In this document: one piece after another, positions 1 to 8,657 of the stretch | Numbering within the stretch: position 1 is the stretch's first letter | Layout of the letters: each line of letters starts with the position of its first letter | Assembly: GCF_014323705.1 (NCBI RefSeq) | Contig: NZ_JABVEC010000003.1 | Span: 124,001-188,000, forward strand | Origin: Actinomadura alba | GTDB lineage: Bacteria > Actinomycetota > Actinomycetes > Streptosporangiales > Streptosporangiaceae | Length of the DNA: 64,000 bases | Reading direction: 5' to 3' | Made by a program: the position numbers and the translations under genes | The notes under the pieces: generated by a model | What the model saw: only the letters and a program-made list of their open reading frames with translations | Databases searched by the model: none | Told to the model about the DNA's origin: nothing

Positions 1-1
1 T

Positions 2-529
2 GAGAACCGCGAGCTCTCAGCGGGCATCGAGGACAAGGGCGTCCAAGCGCTCAACGAACTGCGCCAGCTGCTCACCGTGCTCCGCCGCGAGGACATGCCC
101 TCGGCCGCGGGGGTGGATGGGATCCCCCGCCTGGTCAAGGAGGCCGAGGACACCGGACTGCGGGTCAGCCTCCACCTCGACATCCCCCCAAACGCGCTGC
201 CACCGCAGATCGCCCACGCCTGCTACCGGATCGTCCAAGAAGGCCTGAGCAACGTCCGCAAGCACGCGCCGAACGCCCAGGTCCGCGTCACCTGCGAGTC
301 CACCGACGACCAGTTGCACGTTGCCGTGATCAACAGCCCCGACCACGCCGACCGCGACGGCTCAGAGATTCCCCGGGCGGCATCCCATACTGGAGGGAGC
401 TACGGCCTGGCGGGCATCAAAGAGCGTGTCGCCCTCGCAGGCGGCCGACTGACCACGGGACCGACGCCCGACGGCGGCTTCGCCCTCGTGGCCTGGCTTC
501 CCCTCCCCGCTGACAAGGGACGCCGTTAA
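2..529 (+). CDS. Two-component sensor histidine kinase, C-terminal part (cut by window edge)
   Basis: This is the 3' end of a sensor kinase whose beginning lies outside the window; the frame is open from base 2. The first residues (ALNELRQLLTVLR) match the end of a HisKA_3 dimerisation helix of NarL-type kinases. The N-box follows (RIVQEGLSNVRKHA), then a G-box near the end (YGLAGIKERVALAGG). It would autophosphorylate on an upstream histidine and pass phosphate to a LuxR/NarL-type response regulator. No such regulator follows: an IS3 transposase fragment starts about 90 bp downstream, so the usual partner gene may have been lost or displaced. Confidence 0.85.
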   Translation, partial: ENRELSAGIEDKGVQALNELRQLLTVLRREDMPSAAGVDGIPRLVKEAEDTGLRVSLHLDIPPNALPPQIAHACYRIVQEGLSNVRKHAPNAQVRVTCESTDDQLHVAVINSPDHADRDGSEIPRAASHTGGSYGLAGIKERVALAGGRLTTGPTPDGGFALVAWLPLPADKGRR

Positions 530-618
530 CGGACGTATCACAAGCCGCGCGGCGGGGTCGTCGCCTCGTCTCGGCCGGGTCGCTATCCCCGGCAACCGGA
601 CGCAGCCGGTGAGAATCG

Positions 619-897
619 GTGCGCACCATGTCGTCCAGCACATGGGCGGTGTCGAAAAACACCGTCGCGAAGTTGATGGCCGAGTTGGGCCTGGTCGCCC
701 GGCGCAAGAAGAGGCGCAAGGGCCTGACCAAGGCTGACGTCTCGGTCCGTAAGGCGCCGGACCTGCTGCAGCGGCATTTCGACCCGCCGGAGGCTCCGAA
801 TGTGGCGTGGGTGGGTGATCTGACCGAGATCCCCAACGACGAGGGGCCGTTCTACCTCGCCTCGGTCCTGGAACTGGCCGGGCGCAGATGCGTGGGC
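619..897 (+). pseudogene. IS3-family transposase (OrfB) internal fragment
   Basis: The frame encodes a recognisable stretch of an IS3-type OrfB transposase: the end of the HTH_21 region (SKNTVAKLMAELGLVARRKK), then the start of the integrase core (NVAWVGDLTEIPNDEGPFYL, ending near RRCVG). The similarity I recognise begins around base 655 and stops abruptly near 897. An in-frame stop at about 610 separates it from anything upstream. Most of the DDE core, including the later acidic residues, is missing, so it cannot be active. It is a scar of transposition between the truncated kinase and the next gene. I found no terminal inverted repeats. Confidence 0.75.
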
Positions 898-1079
898 AGG
901 CCAACCTGCCCCAAGCGAGCGCGCGGCCGAGAACTACAAGACCGAGATCACCACAACCGAAGTCTCTACGGTTTCAGGGGATTGCCACGGGAGACGCAGC
1001 CGAGACGCTCACGGGACGCGCGGGAGACGGGGGAACGGCCGTAATGGGCGCGTACAGCTTCTCTCCAGAAGGAGTCCTG

Positions 1080-2288
1080 ATGAAGCTCAAGCTCCGTTAT
1101 CTGATGATCCCGGCGGCCTGTGTGCCGTTGACGATCGCCGGCCTTCCCACCGGGGCATGGTCGGCATCGACGGCGGCCGACGCGCCGACGGCAGCGACGG
1201 CGACCGGCACCCTCGCGTCCGGCATGGTGGCGAACGACGGGACCGCTATCGGTCATGCGAGCGTCGTCGCCGTGGCATGGCCTCGCCCAGAGGTGCTCGC
1301 CACCGCTGCCAAGGGAGCCACGTTCACCCTGCCGGTCGTGGCGCGGACGAAGACCGACGCGGCCGGCCGGTTCACCCTGCGGCTCGACGAAACCTCGCTG
1401 CCCGCGCGGTTCCGCGGGACCGGCGGGCAGGTCGACATCGAAATGATCGCGGCCGACTCCGTACGGGAGGTCCACTGGCGGCAGACCGTCACGCCGTCCG
1501 GCGCGGCGAACGTCCAGTCGGTCGCCGGCCCGTCCGGTACCGTGCCGGCCTCGTTCACCTTCGACCTTGGCCGCAGGCCGTCGGTCCTGGAGGGAAGCGC
1601 GGCCGGCTCGGGGACGAACACGCTCGCGGCGGCGCACGCCGATTCCGGGGGCGCCGCGAAGTCGTACGCGACCGCCGCCGCGAGGCGTCCCTGCGGGAGT
1701 CCGCTCAGCGTCACGATGGGGCCCAGGCACAACGGCCTTCGCGAGAAGTTCATGAAGGTCCTCGCGTGGAGCGGGGCGAAGGCGACCGTGGAGCAGACGA
1801 CGTCGTCGACACATCAACTCGGCGTGGGAGCCAAGTATTCGGGTGAGAACTGGTCCGCCAGCGGCAAGGTGTCCGTCCAGACGAGGATCGAGGGGGGCGC
1901 GTCCACCGACAACGTGGCCGACGCCTACGTCTGGAACAAGGTCAACTACCGGGACATCATCGTCAAGTGCATCGCGCCCAGCGGTGGCTGGACCCGCACG
2001 GACCGCACCCCGACGGGATTCAACGACCTCAACGCCGATTTCACCCGGGCCCCGCACACCAACCTCAGGTTCTGCGCCACGAAACTTCCCGGCAAGTACT
2101 GGAAGACCAGGGGGCGGAACACGACCTTCGAAACCGGTGTCGATATGGGACCCATCAGCGTCAGCGCCCAGGCGGGTTTCGACTCCAATACCAAGCTGCA
2201 GTACGTCGTGACGAGGAAGAGCAAGCTCTGCGGCAACTCCTCGGCCGGATGGCTCAGCTCTTCCCAGATCGAGTCGCGCAGGCCGTGA
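1080..2288 (+). CDS. Secreted protein of unknown function
   Basis: The product is 402 aa. I chose the ATG at 1080 because AGAAGGAG lies just before it and the protein then opens with a typical signal peptide (basic MKLKLR, hydrophobic core, Ala-X-Ala-like cleavage near residue 30). Upstream in-frame codons run through the transposon-scar region and are unlikely to be coding. After cleavage comes a Thr/Ala/Val-rich domain resembling a carboxypeptidase-regulatory-like beta sandwich (DAAGRFTLRLD, roughly residues 90-105). A C-terminal beta-rich region follows (GVGAKYSGENWSASGKVSV) with several cysteines that could form disulfides. It is probably cotranscribed with the next exported protein. I do not recognise the family. 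Confidence 0.75.
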   Translation: MKLKLRYLMIPAACVPLTIAGLPTGAWSASTAADAPTAATATGTLASGMVANDGTAIGHASVVAVAWPRPEVLATAAKGATFTLPVVARTKTDAAGRFTLRLDETSLPARFRGTGGQVDIEMIAADSVREVHWRQTVTPSGAANVQSVAGPSGTVPASFTFDLGRRPSVLEGSAAGSGTNTLAAAHADSGGAAKSYATAAARRPCGSPLSVTMGPRHNGLREKFMKVLAWSGAKATVEQTTSSTHQLGVGAKYSGENWSASGKVSVQTRIEGGASTDNVADAYVWNKVNYRDIIVKCIAPSGGWTRTDRTPTGFNDLNADFTRAPHTNLRFCATKLPGKYWKTRGRNTTFETGVDMGPISVSAQAGFDSNTKLQYVVTRKSKLCGNSSAGWLSSSQIESRRP

Positions 2289-2324
2289 TATCGCGCCATG
2301 GTTCGGATGAGAGGTGCTAAGTCC

Positions 2325-2924
2325 GTGCGGATCAGGGCCCTGGCGATGTCGCTCTGTCTGATCGTGTCCGGCACCGCGGGCTGCGCGGTGGAGACGCCGC
2401 GGCACGTCTCGCCGAGCTCGGCGATCCGGCTGGACCAGCCCCGGCTGGTCCAGCCGGATCCCAGCGAGTTCGGCGCGGCACTGCCGACCACCCGGACGGG
2501 AACGCCGTACACCTTTGCGGACATCGTCGTCTGCCTGAACCGTCCGGGGAAGGTGACGGTGGAGAGTGCGGTCGTCGTCGGCCCGTCCGGCGGGCTGCGC
2601 CTCGACGCGCTCGCGACACGGCCGAGCGTCAACGGGCGTAGCCAGGTCGGCGGCGCGAATCTGTCATTGGCGAAGCTCGGCTTCTCCCCGGGCGGTGCCA
2701 CGGTCATCGACCGGGTCTGCCCGGCCGCCCCCCGGGGTGCCGGAGCCGTCGGGAACTACTACGAGCTCGGCCTGCAGTTCTCCAAGACCGACGATGTCAC
2801 CGCCACGGGGCATGGCGTCGACGTCCACTACCACACCGAAGCGGGCGCGGAGATGACCCTGCGGATCCCGTTCATTCTCGTCCTGTGCAAGGGACGGGAT
2901 CCCGCCGTGCCGGACTGCGGGTGA
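2325..2924 (+). CDS. Putative exported lipoprotein, unknown function
   Basis: This is a small exported protein of about 199 aa. A purine-rich AGAGGTG sits about 9 bases before the GTG at 2325. That start gives a short basic N-terminus, a hydrophobic segment and a Cys at a lipobox-like SGTAGC, so I prefer it to the ATG at 2298. The -3 position of the lipobox is Thr rather than Leu, so lipid attachment is uncertain. The mature part has several cysteines late in the chain (CPAAP, LCKGRD, PDCG). It starts about 36 bp after the preceding secreted protein on the same strand, so the two probably share a transcript and act outside the cell. Confidence 0.65.
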   Translation: MRIRALAMSLCLIVSGTAGCAVETPRHVSPSSAIRLDQPRLVQPDPSEFGAALPTTRTGTPYTFADIVVCLNRPGKVTVESAVVVGPSGGLRLDALATRPSVNGRSQVGGANLSLAKLGFSPGGATVIDRVCPAAPRGAGAVGNYYELGLQFSKTDDVTATGHGVDVHYHTEAGAEMTLRIPFILVLCKGRDPAVPDCG

Positions 2925-2934
2925 CTCCCGTACG

Positions 2935-2966
2935 GCGGTATCTCGGAGACGTCTCCGAGATACCGC
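2935..2966. terminator. Perfect palindrome, likely bidirectional terminator
   Basis: Sixteen-base arms (left arm GCGGTATCTCGGAGAC) meet with no loop at 2950/2951. The palindrome lies 10 bp after the stop of the plus-strand lipoprotein gene and 20 bp after the stop of the minus-strand SARP gene. That position between convergent genes fits a shared terminator. There is no T-tract, which is common for actinomycete terminators. Confidence 0.65.
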
Positions 2967-2986
2967 GTCGGCGCCGGCGACGGATG

Positions 2987-3709
2987 TCACCGGGGCGTCG
3001 CGAAGATGGATCGGAACTCCGGGCTCGGCTCGACGTCGAGCTCTTCCCGGAGGAGGAGCGAGTATCCGGCGTGGATGCGCTTGGCGGTGGCGATGTCCCG
3101 GCGGGCCAGGTTGGCCCGCACCAGGAGCCGGTGCAGCCCCTCGTTCAGGTCGTCGACCGCAATGGCCACGGACGCCAGCTCGATCGCGTCCGGGATCCGG
3201 CCCTGCGCCAGGCTCGCCTCGGCGAGCCGCTCCAACGCCAGAAGCCGGAGACGATCCCACCGCTGCCTGGCCAGATACACCTCCTCACTCTCGCATCCCG
3301 GCAGCAGCGGCAGGCCGAGTGGTCTCCAGTCGCCGATCGCGGCGAGCTCGTCGTTCACCGCCTCCGGAGACAGAATGTGGCGCGCCAGCGTCACGGCCTC
3401 CTCGATGTCGACGCGGACGCCTTCAGCGAGCCCGACCGTGTCCTGACTCGCGCGTACGACGCGGTCCGCGGTCAGCCGGCGGATCCGCCAGAGCGTCTGC
3501 CGCAGGCGCTTGGCCGCGGCCTCGGGCTCGATGTCCGGCCAGAGGCGTTCCGCGATGAGCGCGCGCGGCACCCTGCGGTCCTCCAGCGCCAGGAGGGCGA
3601 CGAGATTCCGCGGGAACTCCGCGAGCATGACCTCGCTCTCGTCGATCCGGCAGGCGAACGATGACAGCAGCTGAACGCGTGCCGTCCCATCAGAAACGTC
3701 GCTGAGCAC
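2987..3709 (-). CDS. SARP/BTAD-family transcriptional regulator
   Basis: The 240-aa product has the two-part SARP layout. An N-terminal OmpR-like winged helix covers roughly residues 10-90 (FPRNLVALLALEDRRVPRAL, LWPDIEPEAAAKRLRQTLWR). A bacterial transcriptional activator (BTAD) helical domain covers about 95-235 (LLRAN-like helices, LLREELDVEPSPEFRSIF). SARPs bind direct heptameric repeats and usually activate pathway-specific genes. It is transcribed in the same direction as the large STAND gene behind it (stop at 3810), separated by about 100 bp containing a hairpin. No biosynthetic cluster is visible nearby, so its targets may be the neighbouring exported proteins or lie elsewhere. Confidence 0.85.
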   Translation of the reverse strand: MLSDVSDGTARVQLLSSFACRIDESEVMLAEFPRNLVALLALEDRRVPRALIAERLWPDIEPEAAAKRLRQTLWRIRRLTADRVVRASQDTVGLAEGVRVDIEEAVTLARHILSPEAVNDELAAIGDWRPLGLPLLPGCESEEVYLARQRWDRLRLLALERLAEASLAQGRIPDAIELASVAIAVDDLNEGLHRLLVRANLARRDIATAKRIHAGYSLLLREELDVEPSPEFRSIFATPR

Positions 3710-3755
3710 CCGTCTCCCCTTTCGGTCCCGGAGACAGTTCTAGGCGGGCGGATAA

Positions 3756-3786
3756 TTGTCCGGCTATCCCGTTCTCAGCCGGACAA
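3756..3786. terminator. Stem-loop between STAND and SARP genes
   Basis: Ten-base arms TTGTCCGGCT and AGCCGGACAA are separated by 11 bases. The structure lies just past the stop of the minus-strand STAND gene and upstream of the SARP start. It may terminate the STAND transcript or serve as an operator for the SARP promoter. A run of five T follows on the plus strand, which is the wrong side for the STAND transcript, so the role is uncertain. Confidence 0.4.
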
Positions 3787-3809
3787 CCGCTTTTTGGATA
3801 CGCGGCCCG

Positions 3810-6800
3810 TTACGCACAGCTCCTGGACGACGCCGAACGCCGGCCGGTGAGAGCGCACAGCTTCCCGACCGCCTCCTCCGGCCGTACGACCCACGGGATG
3901 ACGGTGTGGTCCTCGCTCGCGGAGGCGAGTGTGCTTCCGTCGGGGCTGAACGCGAGACCGGTGACCGGGGCCGTGTGACCCGACAGAACGGCCCACCGCG
4001 CCCGGTGCGCGACATCCCAGACGACGACCTTGTGGTCGAACCCGCCGCTGGCCAGGAAACGCCCGTCGGGGCTGAACGCCACCGCCCGCGCGGACGAGGC
4101 GTGCCCGCGCAACGTGGCGGCCACGGCGCGCCGCCGAACATCCCAGAGCAGCACGTCGCCGCTGCCGGTCGCGGCGGCGAGCAGCCGCCCGTCCGGACTG
4201 AAGGACACCTGCGCCGTCTCCCCGGACCGGCCGCGCAGCGAGGCCGCCACCGCACGTCCGGAGACGTCGAACAGAGTGACGGTCTCAGTCCTGTCGCTCG
4301 CGGCGAGCAGCCGGCCGTCGGGGCTGAACGCGACGCCGGTGACCGCGTCGCCGGTGACCACTTTGCCGGTCCGCAACGACGCGATCGGCCGGCGGGTGCC
4401 GGCGTCCCACAGCACGACCCGGCCGTCGCCGACACCGGTCGCGACGAAGTTCCCGCGCGGCGCGAAGGCCACGCCGGTCACGGTGCCGCCGACGTCGAGA
4501 GTGCCGAGCCGGCGTCGGGCCCCGACATCCCAGATCCGGCCCGCGCCGGAATCGCCGGTGGCGAGGAGCCGACCGTCCGAGCTGAACGCGACGGCGTTGA
4601 TCCGGCCGTTGTCGACGGCGCTCCCCGCCTGATCGTCCTCGGCCAGCTCCGCGAGGGGTGCGGAACGCCCCGGCGCCCACAGCCGGGCGGCGGACTCAGC
4701 GCCGCCGGTCGCGATGTGACGGCCGTCGGGGCTGAAGACGACCGAGGTCACGTCGCCGATGTGACCGGTCAACGGCATCCGGTCCATGTCCCACACCACG
4801 ATGCCGTCGTCCCCGGCCGAGGCGATCAGGCGGTCTCCGGGGCCGGTCACGACGTCGTTGACGGCACCGGAATGGCCGGCCAGCGCGACGATCCGCGCCT
4901 GGTGGTGAACGTCCCACAGGATCGTCGCGCCGCTGGAATCGCCGGAGACGAGGCGCCGCCCGTCGCGAAGGAAGGCCAGGGCACGCACCGCGCCGGTGAT
5001 TCCGGTCAGGCGGAGCAGGTTGTCGCCGTAGCGCCGGGGATCGGAGACGCTGACGTCGTGACCGAGGTCGATGGAGCCGGCCCACGCGTTCCCATCGGAG
5101 CTGACCGCCTCGACGGGGTTCGGCACCTCGGAGGGCATCGGCCCAGGATCGGTATCGCTCGGGAGCGTGGCGCCGCCGCCAGGACTCCGGAGCGCGTTTC
5201 CCCGCGGCGCGACGAGGGCGTTGTTCCGCAGGCCCGGATAGGCACGCCGTCCGGCGTCCCATTCGGTGGACTCCATCCTTTGCTCATCTCGCGGCGAGCG
5301 CCTGCCGGTCGCCACGGCCCATACGGTCGGCAGGGCGTCCAGCTCGCCGTCGGCGGGAATGACGCCGTCGGCGAGGAGCAGCTTTCCGTCCCGGCTGAAC
5401 CCCAACCCGGTCACCGTGGCCGCCCGCTGCGCGATGAGGGTCCGCACCGGCGTACGCCGCGCGGCATCCCAGATGATCACCCTTCCCGCGGTGTCAGCCG
5501 AGGCGATCGACCGCCCATCGGGGCTGAACGTCACCGCCTGGACCGGGCTGCGATGACCGGTCAGCGTGGCGACCCGCCTGCGCCCCACCAGGTCCCACAC
5601 GATCAGGCCCTGGTCCACGCCACCGGACGCCAGCAGGGAACCGTCGGGGCTGAAGGCCACCGACGCCACCGCGCCGACGTGACCGGCCAGGCGAAAGCCG
5701 AACGGCTGATGACCGGCGACGCTGAGCAGGCTGCTGCGCGCCTCCTCCGTGGGCGCGATCCCGTACGACCGCAGCGCGAGGCGTGCCGACCCGCCCACGT
5801 CCGTCCCGGCCACGGCAAGGGCCTCGGCCGCCAGTTGCCGCGATCGGGACATCTCCCGCTGCCGCCACGCGACCGATCCGGTGAGCACGGACACCACCAG
5901 GAGCACCGACAGCGCCACCGCGAGGCCGCGCAGCCGGCGGTTGCGCCGCACGATCCCGGCCAGCTCGGCTCGCTCGGCGGCGACACTCGCCGCGAGGAAG
6001 GACCGCTCGAGCGTGGTGAGCAGCTCGCTGTTCTCCTCGCGCTCGACCCACTCCTGGGTGGCCGTCAGCCGGGTGCCGCGGAGCAGCGCGCCTGGGTCGC
6101 GGTTCAGCTCCTGCCAGGTCGCGGCGGCCTCGGTGAGCCGCCGGTGGACGCGCAGGCCCTCACGGTCCTCGCTCAGCCAGTCGCGCAGGCGTGGCCATGA
6201 GCCGATCAGTGCCTCGTGCGCGATCTCCGCCGTACCGGGGCCGAGACTGACCAGCCTGGCCCCGGCCAGCCGCTCCAGCACCACCGCAACCTCGGCGGGC
6301 TCGCCGACGTCCAACTCCGCGCGTTCGACACGGCGACGCGTTTCCCCGCCGCCTTCCCCCACCTCGACGAGCCGCAGGAGGATATGCCGGGTCAGCCGCT
6401 GCCGTTCGGGCGACAGCTCGCCGTAGACGTGTTCGACGGTGCGGGCGACCGCCCCGCGTACGCCGCCGGTGGCCTCGTACCCGGTCACGGTCAGGGCCTT
6501 GCCACCGCGCCGGCGCCAGGTCTCCAGCAGCGCGTGCGAGACGTGCGGCAGGGCGCCTGGTTCGTTGCCGGCGTCCTGGATGATGGTCGCCACGAGCGCG
6601 GGCTCGACTGTGAGGCCGTCACGGGACGCGGGTTTGACGATCGCCTCGCGCAGCTCGCCGGCGCTCATCGGCCCGACGAGCAGGCTCGCGTCTCGGAGCG
6701 CGCGGACCAGTGCCGGGTGCTCGGCGCACCGCCCGTAAAAGTCCGCGCGTACGCCGATGACGACCCGCGCGCTCGCGGCCGACATGAGCGCGTCGATGAA

Positions 6801-7442
6801 CCTCGTTCGCTCTCCCGGGTCCCGGCAGAGCGTGAACACCTCCTCGAACTGGTCGACGATGACCAGGCCGGTGAAATCATCGGACAGGTCCGGCAGCCTC
6901 TGTAGCGGACGCGGCCCGGGCGTGAGGACCCTGGCCGCCTGGCCGCGGCCGTCCGCGGACAGCCGCCCCGCGTGCGCGGCCGGTACGAGCCCCGCCCGCA
7001 GCAGCGATGACTTCCCGCTGCCCGACGGCCCGAAGACTCCGAGGAACCGGCCGCCTCTCAGTCGGTCGACCAGCTCGCCGACCAGCCGGTCACGGCCGAA
7101 GAACCGATCCGCGTTCTCGGCCCCGTACGTGGCCAGCCCCAGGTACGGAGGAGTACCGTCCTCGCGCGTTCGCGCGGCGAGCGTCGCCGCGGCCGCCCGC
7201 CAGCGTTGTTCCCACTCGGCGGGATCGGCCCCGCAGCCCTCGGCGTAGAGCACGGTCACCCGCAGGGTCGGAAGCCGCTCACCACCCGCCGCGTCGGACA
7301 GTGTGGTCACCGAACACCCAGACCGTTTCGCCAGTTCGCGGTAGGTCAATCCGGCCTCCCGCCGCAGTTCGCGCAGCTGGTGCGCGAACTGCTGAGTCAC
7401 CCCCGCGCTGGGATCGACCGGTCGTTCAGGACGTCCCACCAT
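3810..7442 (-). CDS. HTH-NACHT-like STAND ATPase with WD40 repeats
   Basis: This is a 1210-aa signal-transduction ATPase. The ATG at 7442 follows AGGGAGAGAGCC, a good ribosome site; the open frame extends 24 codons further without one. Domain order: an XRE-like HTH (about 15-70); a P-loop ATPase with GPSGSGKSS (about 136-144) and Walker B LVIVDQFEEVF (about 191-202); a helical arm; one membrane-spanning segment (about 500-522); and some twelve WD40 units from about 585 to 1190, many ending in WD (IVWDL, VLLWDV). The repeats form sensor propellers. Such nSTAND proteins act as switches, some in antiphage defence or apoptosis-like responses, others in transcription. No effector domain is fused. 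The last 20 residues look unrelated to the usual ending. Confidence 0.9.
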   Translation of the reverse strand: MVGRPERPVDPSAGVTQQFAHQLRELRREAGLTYRELAKRSGCSVTTLSDAAGGERLPTLRVTVLYAEGCGADPAEWEQRWRAAAATLAARTREDGTPPYLGLATYGAENADRFFGRDRLVGELVDRLRGGRFLGVFGPSGSGKSSLLRAGLVPAAHAGRLSADGRGQAARVLTPGPRPLQRLPDLSDDFTGLVIVDQFEEVFTLCRDPGERTRFIDALMSAASARVVIGVRADFYGRCAEHPALVRALRDASLLVGPMSAGELREAIVKPASRDGLTVEPALVATIIQDAGNEPGALPHVSHALLETWRRRGGKALTVTGYEATGGVRGAVARTVEHVYGELSPERQRLTRHILLRLVEVGEGGGETRRRVERAELDVGEPAEVAVVLERLAGARLVSLGPGTAEIAHEALIGSWPRLRDWLSEDREGLRVHRRLTEAAATWQELNRDPGALLRGTRLTATQEWVEREENSELLTTLERSFLAASVAAERAELAGIVRRNRRLRGLAVALSVLLVVSVLTGSVAWRQREMSRSRQLAAEALAVAGTDVGGSARLALRSYGIAPTEEARSSLLSVAGHQPFGFRLAGHVGAVASVAFSPDGSLLASGGVDQGLIVWDLVGRRRVATLTGHRSPVQAVTFSPDGRSIASADTAGRVIIWDAARRTPVRTLIAQRAATVTGLGFSRDGKLLLADGVIPADGELDALPTVWAVATGRRSPRDEQRMESTEWDAGRRAYPGLRNNALVAPRGNALRSPGGGATLPSDTDPGPMPSEVPNPVEAVSSDGNAWAGSIDLGHDVSVSDPRRYGDNLLRLTGITGAVRALAFLRDGRRLVSGDSSGATILWDVHHQARIVALAGHSGAVNDVVTGPGDRLIASAGDDGIVVWDMDRMPLTGHIGDVTSVVFSPDGRHIATGGAESAARLWAPGRSAPLAELAEDDQAGSAVDNGRINAVAFSSDGRLLATGDSGAGRIWDVGARRRLGTLDVGGTVTGVAFAPRGNFVATGVGDGRVVLWDAGTRRPIASLRTGKVVTGDAVTGVAFSPDGRLLAASDRTETVTLFDVSGRAVAASLRGRSGETAQVSFSPDGRLLAAATGSGDVLLWDVRRRAVAATLRGHASSARAVAFSPDGRFLASGGFDHKVVVWDVAHRARWAVLSGHTAPVTGLAFSPDGSTLASASEDHTVIPWVVRPEEAVGKLCALTGRRSASSRSCA

Positions 7443-7628
7443 GGCTCTCTCCCTACGAGGACCCGAATGGTGATCGATGACAGTCGAAGACTGTAGGCGG
7501 ATACCAGCAGTCAAGTCGGCATATGTTCCCAGATCAGGAGGGGACCCCCCGAGGCCGCGTTCGCGTCACTGTGCGGCGTCTCGTGCCGGCCTCCAGCGGC
7601 AAGACCACACGCCACCGGCTGAATCGCG

Positions 7629-8657
7629 GTGGTGACCGCCAACCTCATAGACGGATTGCGCTCAGAGGGACACGAGATCGTCTTTCTACAGCCCAACCGG
7701 GACCTCCAGGAAGCCGGCACGGACCTACGGCGCCTCTACCGCTGGCATGACGGTCGACCGGATATCGACGCGCTGATGCTGGAGTGGCGATGGCCGATCC
7801 CCGGCCGCAACAACACCCCCTGCGGGATGCCCGGCCACACCTGCGATCTCCACCGGCAACACGATCTACTCACGTACTACACCGACAGGCAGGGGCTCCC
7901 GACTGTCGTGTGGGACAAGGACAGGCAACTCCCGGCCGATGATCCACTCCGCAGCCGCTCGAACGTCACGGTGTGCGAGGCCGCCTTGTATCCCACGAAG
8001 GGAGCTGTCTCACTGCTGTTTCCGGTGGCGGATGCGGCCCTGGACGCGGATCCGAATGCGCTCGCTGGAGGACAGCGGCCCTGGCCTTTGACCTACGTCG
8101 GTAACCAATACGACAGAGACGAAGTCTTCACCCGCTACTTCGCGCCGGCCGCTGCGCAGCACCAGCACCGCGTGGCCGGGAAGTGGCCGCGCACAGAGGC
8201 GTGGCCACATGTGACCTTCATCGGCCGCGTGCCGTTCCCACGGGTGCACATGCTGTACAGCTCATCGGTGTCCACGATCCTGCTGCTCCCCGACCGGCTC
8301 ATGCAGGCCGGGCAGATGACCCAGCGACTCGCTGAGGCCGTCCTCGCAGGTTGTGTCCCCCTGGCACCGGCCGAACTCCAGGGCGCCGGCTACTTCGTCC
8401 CCGACTACCTGCACGTTCGGGATGGTGCCCAGGCCGCCGCGTCGATCACCCGGCTCATGCCGATGTCCCTGGCCGAGCGGGCCGATGCGATCGGAGATTG
8501 CCTGGCCAAGCTCGACATCATGAGGGCTTCGCGGCAGATCTCCACCCTCCTGGACGTACTCGGGAACCGGCAGCCGCGACATCCTCAAAGACCCCCTCAA
8601 AGGAGCGCAGACGACACATGCACCACTCATCCCAGCGGCTACAGTCCACACCCATGA
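7629..8657 (+). CDS. Glycosyltransferase-like protein
   Basis: The 342-aa product resembles actinomycete glycosyltransferase-like (GT-B, CgeB-like) proteins. Visible features are an N-terminal NLIDGLRSEGHEIVFLQP strand-helix, a Cys/His motif (TTPCGMPGHTCDLHR-like, about residues 60-75), VWDKDRQLPADDP, and a C-terminal LLLPDRLMQAGQMTQRLAEA with VLAGCVPLAP that resembles the sugar-nucleotide side. It starts GTG at 7629, directly after an in-frame stop at 7620. No ribosome site precedes it, and relatives seem to have a longer N-terminus, so the beginning may be frameshifted. Its TGA overlaps the ATG of the next gene. Acceptor and donor are unknown. Confidence 0.6.
   Translation: MVTANLIDGLRSEGHEIVFLQPNRDLQEAGTDLRRLYRWHDGRPDIDALMLEWRWPIPGRNNTPCGMPGHTCDLHRQHDLLTYYTDRQGLPTVVWDKDRQLPADDPLRSRSNVTVCEAALYPTKGAVSLLFPVADAALDADPNALAGGQRPWPLTYVGNQYDRDEVFTRYFAPAAAQHQHRVAGKWPRTEAWPHVTFIGRVPFPRVHMLYSSSVSTILLLPDRLMQAGQMTQRLAEAVLAGCVPLAPAELQGAGYFVPDYLHVRDGAQAAASITRLMPMSLAERADAIGDCLAKLDIMRASRQISTLLDVLGNRQPRHPQRPPQRSADDTCTTHPSGYSPHP

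Noticed and set aside
898-1079. Continuation of the IS3 transposase
   Set aside because: After 897 no frame gives the rest of the DDE core, so I ended the fragment there.
3756-6200. 814-codon plus-strand open frame opposite the WD40 repeats
   Set aside because: Mirror of the repeated WD40 codons; Pro/Arg/Gly-rich composition and no ribosome site.
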